Origin: Okeania sp. SIO3B5
GTDB taxonomy: Bacteria; Cyanobacteriota; Cyanobacteriia; Cyanobacteriales; Microcoleaceae
Length of the DNA stretch: 40,392 nucleotides
Direction of reading: 5' to 3'
Assembly (NCBI RefSeq): GCF_010692555.1
Contig: NZ_JAAHHG010000042.1
Coordinates: 732-41,123, forward strand
In this document: positions 19,201 to 28,000 of the stretch, one piece after another
Layout: each line of letters starts with the position of its first letter
Position numbering within the stretch: the stretch's first letter is position 1
Program-made: the position numbers and the translations under genes
The notes under the pieces: generated by a model
Database searches by the model: none
What the model saw: only the letters and a program-made list of their open reading frames with translations
Told to the model about the DNA's origin: nothing

Positions 19201-22200
19201 AAAAGCTACAGTCAAGCAATTCAAGACAACGACCATATTTATGGAGTAATCAAAGGAACAGGAGTTAATTATGATGGTAATACTAACGGGATTAGTGCCC
19301 CTAGTAGTCAATCTCAAGCCAGTTTAGAAGAAGCAGTTTATCAGAAATTTGGAATTAACCCAGAAACTATTAGTTATGTAGAAGCTCATGGTACAGCAAC
19401 ACCTCTGGGAGACCCGATAGAAGTAGAAGCTTTAACAGAAGCCTTTTCTAAATGGACGAACAAAAAACAGTTTTGTGCGATTGGCTCGGTAAAAACTAAT
19501 ATTGGTCATTCAGCAGCGGCTGCCGGAGTTTCTGGTTTGATCAAGACAATTTTGTGCCTCAAAAATCAAAAATTAGTTCCATCCTTACATTTTAATCAAC
19601 CAAACCCACATATTGACTTTGAAAATAGCCCTTTTTATGTCAATACAAAATTAAAAGATTGGGAAGTGCTTGAAGGCCAACCAAGGCAAGCTACAGTTAG
19701 TTCTTTTGGTTTTAGTGGCACTAATGCTCATATAGTTATAGAAGAGGCTCCTTCTCAAGTTAAAAGTCAGAATATTGTTGAACGTCCGATCCATCTGTTA
19801 ACTCTATCTGCGAAAACAGAAAAGGCTCTAGAAGATTTAGTCAGTAATTATCAAAATTATTTAGAAACTAATCCCGAGTTACCACTAGCAGATGTATGTT
19901 ATACAGCCTCTACAGGTAGAGCACATTTTAATTATCGATTAGGAGTTATTGCTTCTGAACCAAAAGCATTAATAGAGAAACTACTTGGGTGGAAAGCTCA
20001 GGAAGAATTAGTAGGACTATTTTCAGGAAAACGAAATAGCGAAGGTCATAAAATAGCATTCCTGTTCACAGGTCAAGGTTCCCAGTATGCGAATATGGGA
20101 AGGCAACTTTATGAAAAAGCACCAACTTTCCGTCAAGCTTTAGAGGAATGTGACCAAATTTTACAACCCTATCTAGAAGTACCTCTATTAGAGGTCATAT
20201 ACTCTGAGGATGCACAAAAGTCAAGTGATAATCTATTAGACCAAACAGCTTACACCCAACCCGCTATATTTGCCCTGGAATACGCCCTCTTTAAATTATG
20301 GGATTCATGGGGCATCAAACCTAATGTAGTCATGGGTCACAGCGTAGGAGAATATGTAGCAGCTTGCATTGCCGGAGTATTCAGTTTAGAAGATGGTCTG
20401 AAACTAATAGCCATGCGAGGAAAGTTGATGCAAAAGTTACCCTCCGGTGGTGAGATGGTATCGGTAATGGCATCAGAGTCTCAGGTAACAGAGGCTATAA
20501 AAGAATATAGTTCCCAAGTAACAATAGCAGCGATAAATGGACCAGAAAGTATAGTAATTTCTGGTGAGAGTGTAGCCATAAGAAATATTTGTAGTTTATT
20601 TGAATCAGAGGGAATAAAGACCAAGCAGCTACAAGTATCCCACGCTTTCCATTCTCCAATGATGGAACCGATGTTAGCAGAGTTTGAATCAGTAGCTAAA
20701 CAAGTCACCTATAATCAACCCCAAATACCACTAATATCAAACGTCACAGGTACTGAAGTAGATGGAGAAATAACAAATGCTGAATATTGGGTAGATCATG
20801 TGCGTCAACCAGTAAGATTTGCCCAGAGTATGAAAACTCTAGAGTCGGAAGGATATGAAACCTTCCTAGAAATAGGACCGAGACCAATATTGCTAGGAAT
20901 GGGAAGACAATGTGTAACAGAAGATGTAGGAGAATGGCTGCCATCATTACGTCCAGGGGTGGATGAATGGGAACAAATGCTATCAAGCTTAGGAAAATTG
21001 TATGTAAAAGGAGCCAAAATAGACTGGTCAGGGTTTGACTCTGATTATACTCGCCAGAAAGTAGTATTACCCACATATCCATTCCAGGGAGAACGTTATT
21101 GGGTAGAAACCAACAACAACTTCTGGCTTCAACGGCAATTTTCCCAAGGGGAAAACCTCCATCCCCTATTAGGTCAAAAGCTAAATTGTGCAGGGGAACA
21201 AAAAATATTTGCATCACAAATAGGAGAAAACTCACCCAACTATCTGAGGGACCACCGAGTATTTAATCAAGCACTATTTCCCATAACAGGCTACCTAGAA
21301 ATAGCAATAGCAGCAGGAAATCACCAATTAAAAACATCCTTTATAGTAATAGAAGACCTAACCATAACTAGAGGATGGATACTACCAACAGGAGAATTAA
21401 CCAATGCCCAAACCATACTCACCCCAATAGATAACCAAAGCTATAATTTTCAAATATTTTCTCAACCAGAACAACAGGAGTGGAGACTCCACACCACAGG
21501 AAAAATCAGAAAAGAGTCAACCCCCCCTACTCAGACAAAAGTTGACCTAGAAAAATACAAGAGTGAATGTAATCAAACAATAGAAGTCAAACAACATTAT
21601 CAAAAATGTCAACAAGTAGGGATAGACTACGGGAATACCTTTCAAGGCATTCAAGAATTGTGGTCAGGTTCAAACCAAGCATTAGGTTATATCAAACTCC
21701 CCGAAGAATTGATAACACAAATAATCGACTATCATTTACATCCAGCACTATTAGATGCAGCCTTGCAAGTAATGTTTTATGCACTGCCAGCAACGGATAA
21801 TGACAAAACTTATCTGTCAGCAGGAATAGAAGAATTCAGACTATATAAGACTCCCGGGCTGAGTCTATGGGCCTATGCATCAGTAACCAGTCAAGAAGTG
21901 GAAACTCCAGAAAGTTTGACGGCTATTGTCACCATAGTAACTCCAGAAGGAGAAATAATTGCCAACCTCAAAGGTTTACAAGTTAAACTAGCAACAAAAC
22001 AGACCCTACTGAGAACAGAAACCGAATCAATAGAAAATTTGCTGTATGAAGTAGAGTGGAGAAACAAAGGTATTTTCGGTAAACTACTACCACCAGATTT
22101 CCTCATACCTCCTATACAAATCAACCAAAAATTAACTCCTACTCTGACAGAATTAGTAACTCAAGTAGATAATGAAACAACAGCGTCTTTTGAAACAAGC

Positions 22201-25077
22201 TTAGAAGAATTAAGCAGAGATTATATAGTACAAGCATTACAGTCAATGAGTTGGTCATACAAACCAACAGAAAGCTTTGCATTTGATGTAGCAGCCCAAA
22301 AATTAGGTATAGTTCCTACCCATCGACCACTGTTTAAGCGTTTGCTGCAAATATTAACAGAGTCAGGAATACTCAACTCAAAGAATCAGCAGTGGGAAGT
22401 ATCACAAACCTTAGCTGAAGTCAAGCCTACGGAAAAAATCAGCAGTTTACAGAAGAAATATCCAGAAGAAACAGCAGCATTGACACTACTCTCTCGTTGT
22501 GGGTCTAAACTAAGTGGGGTATTACGAGGAGCAATAGACCCAGTAGAGTTAGTGTTCCCCCAAGGAGATTTGACAGCAGCGACTCAACTTTATGAAGACT
22601 CAACAGTAGCAAAAGTGATGAACACAATAGTAGAAAGAACCATCACCAAAGCTATAGAAAAATTACCCAAAAGCCGAGGAATCAGGTTGTTAGAAATAGG
22701 AGGGGGAACAGGAGGGACTACAAGCTATATCCTACCTCATCTAACTCCTCAGCAAACCGAATATACATTCACGGATATAGGGGCATTATTTACAACGAAA
22801 GCTCAAGAGAAATTCCGGGATTATAAGTTCATAAAGTATCAAACTTTAGACATAGAAGTAGACCCGACAACTCAAGGATTTGAGGCTCATCAATATGATG
22901 TAATTATTGCAGCTAATGTACTTCATGCAACGACAGATATGAAGCAGACATTATCTCATGTGCGAGAACTGTTAGCAGATGGGGGAATGTTGGTGTTATC
23001 TGAAGCAACAGCTAAAACAATATGGATAGATTTAGTATTTGGGTTGTTAGAAGGATGGTGGAAATTCAGGGATTATGAATTACGACCAGATTATCCTTTG
23101 TTGAGTCGTGAAAAATGGCATCATGTATTGAGAGAAACGGGTTTTACTGAAGTAGTTACTATGCCAGAAGTGGAGGGAATGGCAGAAACCTTGTCAGCAC
23201 AAACAGTAATTGTAGCTAAAAGCTCTCAAAGGAAGTTAGAACAAAGGAATGATGATTCTAAGAGTTGGTTGATACTGGCAGACAAAAAGGGAGTAGGGCA
23301 ACAGTTAGCGACCGTACTCCGCTCAGTAGGAGAGGTTTGTACTTTAGTATTTGCGGGAGAAAGGTATCAACAGATAGCTCCGGGAGAGTTTACTATTAAT
23401 CCTAATCAAGCTAAAGATTTTGAGGAGGTAATAGAGACAGTGGCGCTTAAGTCACCATCATTGTATGGAGTGGTACAATGTTGGACGACTGAAGCGGGAG
23501 TGGGGAATGGGATTAATTCTGAGGAGTTAGGAAGTTTATCGAAGTTAGGGTGTGGCACAACTCTATCTTTAGTACAAGCATTGGTGAAAGGCGGGTTATC
23601 AACTGTCCCTCGATTATGGTTGGTGACAAATGGTGCTCAGGCGGTGCCGAATAATCATCCGGTGATACCAGGAGTAGCTCAATCTTCGGTATGGGGAATG
23701 GGGAAAGTGATTAGCTGGGAACATCCAGAGTTGAACTGTACTCGTATAGATTTGGACCCAGAGGAGACTTTAGAGGGTAAAGTTGATGGGCTATTTAAAG
23801 AAATTTGGTCGGAGGATAGGGAAGACCAGGTAGCATGGCGTGGGGATAGTCGTTATGTGGCTCGGTTGGTGGGTAGTCATCATCGGCAATTAGTGGCACA
23901 ACAAGCTGATGGTAAAAGTCAAAAGCCCTTAAGTTTCCGTTCTGAAGCCAGCTATTTGATTACAGGAGGTATGGGAGGTTTGGGTTTACTGGTAGCAAAT
24001 TGGATGGTGTCAAAGGGGGCTAAACATTTGATATTGTTAGGACGCCGTTCACCGGATGATGCTACGAGGAAAAAAATAACCGAGTTAGAAATGGCAGGAG
24101 CGTCGGTGGTAGTGGAAAAAGCCGATGTGACTGATTTGGAGTCGATGAAAGGGGTTTTGCAGAGGATTGAGGAGTCAAACAGACCGTTAGTAGGAGTGAT
24201 TCATTCTGTGATGGTGCTATCAAATGGAGTGCTACGAAATCAGACTTGGTCTAGTTTTGAACAGGTGATGGAACCGAAAGTTCAAGGTGCTTGGCACTTG
24301 CATCAATTGACTCAAAGTCAACCATTAGACTTCTTTGTGCTGTTTTCTTCAGCAACATCTCTGTTGGGTTCACTGGGTCAGGGCATGGCAAATTATTCTG
24401 CTGCTAATGGGTTTCTTGATGGTTTAGCTCATTATCGTCGAACTATGGGATTACCGGGATTGAGTATCCATTGGGGACCAGTTTCTCAAGTGGGACGAGC
24501 GCTCGGGCGAGATACAGAGACAGCCGCTATGCTCAGTAAGAATGGGATGGGTTTAATATCTCCGGCTCAGGTATTGGAGTCTTTGGAACTATTGATGAGT
24601 AGTTCGGATGTGGAAGTAGGGGTGATGCCTATTGAGTGGTCAGGGTGGCAGGAGAGAGTGGCACAGTGGCCGTTTTTAGTGGATTGGCAGGAAACTATAT
24701 TGGAGGTAGCCCAACCATCGAAGTCAGATTTTCTGTTAAAGTTGGAGGCTACACCACCTAATGAGCTTCGGTTGTTGTTGGTGGCTCATGTGCGTCGTCA
24801 GGTGGCTCAAGTGTTGAGAATTAGTCATCCTGAATCAATTGAAATGGATACAGGGTTTTTTGATTTGGGTATAGACTCTTTGACTTCTGTGGAGTTGAGG
24901 AATAAGTTGCAAGGTAGTTTAAAGTGTTCAGTACCTTCTACTGTAACTTTGGACTACCCTACCATTAAGGCATTGGTAGAATATTTATATGAACAGCTAT
25001 TGTTAGAACAAGTTAGTTACTCAAATACTGTACCAACTGAAGAAATCAATGAAGATAGGGAGGAGATTACTCTATGA
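16249..25077 (+). CDS. ECH2-ER-KS-AT-DH-MT-KR-ACP fusion megasynthase
   Basis: 2942 residues; AAGGA at 16236-16240 sets the ATG. ECH2 decarboxylase (1-262; GHSIGGGLVLG, CurF/JamJ-like); ER (285-620; IHAASGGIGQAA); linker with two GE-x-S helical repeats (about 640-720); KS (742-1165, Cys912); AT (1170-1620, GHSVG Ser1365, HAFHS, malonyl); DH (1625-1920; His1669, Asp1836, but Asn1673 replaces the motif Gly); C-methyltransferase (1990-2325, LLEIGGGTGG); structural KR (2337-2545); KR (2560-2800); ACP (GIDSL, Ser2877); acidic tail DREEITL. ECH2 should decarboxylate the ECH1 product and the ER saturate it, giving a beta-methyl; the PKS module then adds an alpha-methylated ketide. Oddities: 22078-23858 is identical to the first gene; the KR reads HSVMVLSNG where HSAGMLSDG is expected and has two extra residues before catalytic Tyr2716, so its activity is uncertain. 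The stop overlaps the next gene's ATGA. Confidence 0.96.
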   Translation: MANLNLNLDLVEGNSDVVQLVELGNGVVQIAMQDKENCNIFSPGIIEGLYKCFGAVAQNQSYKVVILTGYGNYFCSGGTKEQLISIWKGDSKCNDLDFFRIALDCEIPVIAAMQGHSIGGGLVLGLYADLVVLSQESIYTTNFMKYGFTPGVGCTLILPEKFGALGFEMMYTAQNYRGKELAERGVSFPVVPRKDVLEVAKKIAYEMSEKPRLSLITLKEHLTSKIRKTLPGFIDKEVAMHEITFHQPEVASRIEEHFDKRTTASNNPQNFPQEAVRKEIRTDSLNCQPFQLKTFSYGSLNNLTLVPLERRVPSPSEVEVQIKTVPVNFRDILNALGMLQEYYEKTFGIANAEDLTFGFEGAGTIVAVGAEVSQWQVGDEVMVMRIHDAFSSFIICSPDKLVRKNFNLNMEDGASIWGPFLTAYHGLINLAKIQPGDRVLIHAASGGIGQAAIQLVQLFGAEVFATTSPGKMNYLREQGIKYVMNSRTMEFVNDVMEFTQGRGVDVILNSLTHGEYIQKNIEILADRGRYVELGKLGIWSHEQVYQKRPDIKYFTFDLLEEFAKDNQLFYQIWDNLSLEFDRERLKPLPYKTFPIEDVIKAFDYMRRGKHFGRVVVVMPDSYSGKEKELDARLSIENKMTKEEQILFQLQSGEVSLENAEQLLLGNTETETQEKAIAENQIDNIQNKLINMDSSEKILSLISSGEISLETAEKLLLEVVEPEVKTEVNDEVNPSQNHIPTTDIAIIGMSCRYPGANNWKEFWENLKNGIDSVTEAPPGRWEEKNWYHPDPDNPGTSYSKCAGFLDEIDKFDPLFFHISPEEAWFMEPEQRIFLEEAYHAIEDAGYATDSLRGKQYGVFVGVTVNGGYLKLLSISGLDVHRMAATGNGPSMIPARIAYMLDLQGPVVAIDTACSSSLVAVHQACQSIQRGESEIAIAGGITLMPTSDFQIMSSQFQVVSPDGRCKTFDASASGTAWSEGCGVLLLKSYSQAIQDNDHIYGVIKGTGVNYDGNTNGISAPSSQSQASLEEAVYQKFGINPETISYVEAHGTATPLGDPIEVEALTEAFSKWTNKKQFCAIGSVKTNIGHSAAAAGVSGLIKTILCLKNQKLVPSLHFNQPNPHIDFENSPFYVNTKLKDWEVLEGQPRQATVSSFGFSGTNAHIVIEEAPSQVKSQNIVERPIHLLTLSAKTEKALEDLVSNYQNYLETNPELPLADVCYTASTGRAHFNYRLGVIASEPKALIEKLLGWKAQEELVGLFSGKRNSEGHKIAFLFTGQGSQYANMGRQLYEKAPTFRQALEECDQILQPYLEVPLLEVIYSEDAQKSSDNLLDQTAYTQPAIFALEYALFKLWDSWGIKPNVVMGHSVGEYVAACIAGVFSLEDGLKLIAMRGKLMQKLPSGGEMVSVMASESQVTEAIKEYSSQVTIAAINGPESIVISGESVAIRNICSLFESEGIKTKQLQVSHAFHSPMMEPMLAEFESVAKQVTYNQPQIPLISNVTGTEVDGEITNAEYWVDHVRQPVRFAQSMKTLESEGYETFLEIGPRPILLGMGRQCVTEDVGEWLPSLRPGVDEWEQMLSSLGKLYVKGAKIDWSGFDSDYTRQKVVLPTYPFQGERYWVETNNNFWLQRQFSQGENLHPLLGQKLNCAGEQKIFASQIGENSPNYLRDHRVFNQALFPITGYLEIAIAAGNHQLKTSFIVIEDLTITRGWILPTGELTNAQTILTPIDNQSYNFQIFSQPEQQEWRLHTTGKIRKESTPPTQTKVDLEKYKSECNQTIEVKQHYQKCQQVGIDYGNTFQGIQELWSGSNQALGYIKLPEELITQIIDYHLHPALLDAALQVMFYALPATDNDKTYLSAGIEEFRLYKTPGLSLWAYASVTSQEVETPESLTAIVTIVTPEGEIIANLKGLQVKLATKQTLLRTETESIENLLYEVEWRNKGIFGKLLPPDFLIPPIQINQKLTPTLTELVTQVDNETTASFETSLEELSRDYIVQALQSMSWSYKPTESFAFDVAAQKLGIVPTHRPLFKRLLQILTESGILNSKNQQWEVSQTLAEVKPTEKISSLQKKYPEETAALTLLSRCGSKLSGVLRGAIDPVELVFPQGDLTAATQLYEDSTVAKVMNTIVERTITKAIEKLPKSRGIRLLEIGGGTGGTTSYILPHLTPQQTEYTFTDIGALFTTKAQEKFRDYKFIKYQTLDIEVDPTTQGFEAHQYDVIIAANVLHATTDMKQTLSHVRELLADGGMLVLSEATAKTIWIDLVFGLLEGWWKFRDYELRPDYPLLSREKWHHVLRETGFTEVVTMPEVEGMAETLSAQTVIVAKSSQRKLEQRNDDSKSWLILADKKGVGQQLATVLRSVGEVCTLVFAGERYQQIAPGEFTINPNQAKDFEEVIETVALKSPSLYGVVQCWTTEAGVGNGINSEELGSLSKLGCGTTLSLVQALVKGGLSTVPRLWLVTNGAQAVPNNHPVIPGVAQSSVWGMGKVISWEHPELNCTRIDLDPEETLEGKVDGLFKEIWSEDREDQVAWRGDSRYVARLVGSHHRQLVAQQADGKSQKPLSFRSEASYLITGGMGGLGLLVANWMVSKGAKHLILLGRRSPDDATRKKITELEMAGASVVVEKADVTDLESMKGVLQRIEESNRPLVGVIHSVMVLSNGVLRNQTWSSFEQVMEPKVQGAWHLHQLTQSQPLDFFVLFSSATSLLGSLGQGMANYSAANGFLDGLAHYRRTMGLPGLSIHWGPVSQVGRALGRDTETAAMLSKNGMGLISPAQVLESLELLMSSSDVEVGVMPIEWSGWQERVAQWPFLVDWQETILEVAQPSKSDFLLKLEATPPNELRLLLVAHVRRQVAQVLRISHPESIEMDTGFFDLGIDSLTSVELRNKLQGSLKCSVPSTVTLDYPTIKALVEYLYEQLLLEQVSYSNTVPTEEINEDREEITL
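18160..18420 (+). other. ER-KS linker with two helical GE-x-S repeats (putative docking/dimerisation element)
   Basis: The linker contains LQSGEVSLENAEQLLL and ISSGEISLETAEKLLLE, two copies of one short helix-turn-helix pattern with Gln- and Glu-rich spacers. A looser version ([15 protein letters not shown]) ends the upstream PKS near 12620-12680. Comparable short helical pairs act as docking or dimerisation elements in multimodular PKSs; this role is inferred. Confidence 0.5.
19745..21110 (+). repeat. AT domain block 3 of 4
   Basis: Near-identical in long stretches to blocks 1 and 4. Specificity motif HAFHSPMMEPML (malonyl). Ends in PTYPFQGERYW. Confidence 0.8.
22078..23858 (+). repeat. Copy 2 of perfect direct repeat (MT + structural KR)
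   Basis: Same orientation and frame as 1-1781. After this tract the sequence passes directly into the catalytic KR with no ER. The downstream KR-ACP parts of the two genes are homologous but carry many substitutions, so identity ends abruptly, not gradually. Confidence 0.95.
25061..25065 (+). promoter_or_regulatory. Ribosome binding site of the Cys NRPS
   Basis: AGGAG lies 8 bp before ATG 25074, inside the 3' end of the upstream PKS. Together with the ATGA stop/start overlap it indicates coupled translation and fixes the start. Confidence 0.7.
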
Positions 25078-28000
25078 AACTGACCGAAATTCTATCTCAA
25101 ATCTCTAGCCAAAACATTAAATTATGGACTGAAGGTGATGAGTTAAAAATTAGTGCTCCCAAGGGAACGTTAACCAAAGAAATTCGCGATTTATTATCCC
25201 AAAATAAACTTGAATTAGTCGGTTTACTTCGGCAAAAGAGTAGTAATATCAGTGCCACATCTAGTTGGCCGACCCTGATTCCGGCTCCTGAGGAAAGGTA
25301 TCAACCATTTCCATTGAATGCAATCCAACAAGCTTATTGGATAGGTCGCAATGGATTCTTTAATTTAGGCAATATTGCGACCCATGTATACATAGAATTA
25401 GATTGTGAAAACTTAAATTTGGAACGCGTCAACCAAGCCTGGATGCAATTAATTGAGCACCATGAAATGATGCGGATGGTAGTTTTAGCGGACGGCAACC
25501 AGCAAATACTCGAGCAAGTGCCTCCCTATGAAATTGAAGTTTTGGATTTGTCCGGAGAGTCTCCTCAAACAATTGCTTCAGAGCTAGAGAATATTCGCAA
25601 TCAGATGTCCCATCAGGTGTTACCAACAAACCAGTGGCCTTTGTTTGATTTACGGGCTGCCCGTTTGAATGAACAATGGTGCCGTTTGTATATCGACATC
25701 GATATGTTGATCTTGGATGGCTTGAGTTTCTATATGTTATTTGAGCAGTGGGCGCAACTGTACAAGGAGCCAGAGAGTGAACTACCAGCAACGGAAATCT
25801 CGTTCCGAGACTATGTGCTAGCAGAATTGGCACTCAAAGATAGTCCTCAGTATCTCCGTTCTCAGCAATATTGGTTCAACCGCATCGATGAGCTACCTCC
25901 GGCACCAGAAATGCCCCAAGCGAAAATAACATCTGCAATCACCAACCCTCGCTTCAAGACTTACACATCTAGACTATCTACGACGAATTGGCAACAGTTA
26001 AAACACAAGGCCCGGAAAGCAGATTTAAGCCCATCAGGAGTATTGTTAAGTGCTTTTGCCTATATATTAAATTACTGGAGTAAAAGTCCAAAGTTTACTA
26101 TCAATCTGACTATATTTAACCGTCTGCCCTTACACCCTCAGGTTAATGAGCTTTTGGGTGATTTCACCTCGAATATTTTGCTGGCGGTGGATCACTCACA
26201 AGCAGTTCCATTTATTAGTCGTGCTCAAAAGTTGCAAAAACTGCTCTGGGTAGATTTAGAACATCGGTATATCAATGGAGTAGAAGTGCAGCGAGAGTTA
26301 CATCGCCGAGGGCGTAGTCAACCAATGGGGGTGGTGTTTACTAGCATGTTAGGCTTCGAGTATCTAGTTGATGAAAGGTTGGGAAGAAGACTTGGTTTGG
26401 ACGAATTCGGAGAGGAAGTGTATAAAGTAGGTACAACACCTCAAGTGTGGCTGGATAATGTAGTCGCTGAGAAAAACGGAGCATTGATATTTAATTGGTA
26501 TGCCGTTGAAGCGCTATTCCCGGAAGGTTTAATAGATAAAATGTTTGAGGCTTATTGTGATTTGCTTCAGCAGCTAGCTACCTCGGACGAACCTTGGATG
26601 GAAACTTACTTCCAATTATTACCAACTGCCCAGCTAGCACTACAAGCACAAGTAAATCAGACCACTCAATCTTTGCCTGAAGGGCTCTTGCATGGCTTGT
26701 TTGTTGAGAACGTAAAAGTTCAAGGTCAAGAGATAGCTGTGATTAGTCCCCAGAAAAGCCTAACTTATGAAGAACTGTATCAACGGTCTCATCAATTAGG
26801 ACATGGATTACGTAAATTAGAAGTCAAACCGAATGAGCTAGTAGCCGTAGTCATGGAAAAAGGTTGGGAACAGGTAGTAGGGGTATTGGGTATCTTGATG
26901 TCTGGTGGAGCTTACCTACCGATAGACCCTGCACTACCTCAGGAACGCCAGTGGTATCTACTTGAGCAAGCAGAAGTCAAACAAGTATTGACTCAAACTC
27001 ACCTCAAACAGTCCCTGAGTTGGCCTGAGGGAATTAACTGCTGGTCTGTAGATAGTGAAGAGCTAGCAGTAGAAAATCCGACTCCCTTAGAACCAGTACA
27101 AACTCCAGAAGATTTAGCCTATGTGATTTACACTTCCGGTTCTACAGGTTTACCCAAGGGTGTAATGATCGATCATCGGGGAGCTGTAAATACAATCCTA
27201 GACATTAATCAACGGTTTGAAGTCAGAGCATCAGACAGGGTATTGGCCTTAGCAAATTTGAACTTTGACCTATCAGTATACGACATCTTCGGCGTGCTAG
27301 GAGCAGGAGGAACTATAGTGATGCCACCGCCAGAAGCAGCCAAAGACCCTGCTTGCTGGATAGAATTAATTGAAACCCATCAAGTGACTCTATGGAACTC
27401 AGTTCCTCCTTTGATGCAGATGTTGGTAGAACATTTATTCGGAACTTCAAGAGTGCCAGTAGAGGGTTTGCGAGTGGTTATGCTGAGTGGGGATTGGTTA
27501 CCAGTAGACTTACCAGAAAAAATCCAGTCTCTGTGGCCTAATGTTCAAGTTATGAGTTTAGGTGGAGCAACAGAAGCATCAATCTGGTCAATTGGTTATA
27601 AGATTGAAAAGGTTGATCCTAATTGGAAGAGTATTCCCTACGGTAAACCCCTGTTGAATCAACGTTTCTATGTACTCAATGAATTGATGGAAGCTAGACC
27701 AGTTTGGGTACCTGGACAACTTTATATTGGAGGTGTAGGATTAGCTAAGGGATATTGGAAAAATGAGGAAAAAACCAAAGCTAGCTTTATTACCCACCCA
27801 GTTACTCAAGAGAGATTATACAAAACAGGAGATTTAGGAAGATATTTACCTGATGGTAATATTGAGTTTTTAGGTAGAGAGGACTTCCAAATCAAAATCA
27901 ATGGTTATCGTGTTGAACTGGGAGAAATTGAAGCAGCATTAAAGCAATTTCCGGGAATTAAGGAAGCAATTGTTACTACTATAGGAGATTCAGAACAAAA

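Noticed and set aside
20744-21235. Long antisense open frame (163 codons) opposite the third AT; similar ones opposite the other ATs
   Set aside because: It mirrors the AT coding frame and recurs only because the AT domains are near-identical; the product is a low-complexity Leu/Ile-rich string with no ribosome site.
25429-25833. Antisense open frame of 134 codons within the Cys NRPS
   Set aside because: It lies fully opposite a well-supported Cy domain, with no recognisable protein or start signal.
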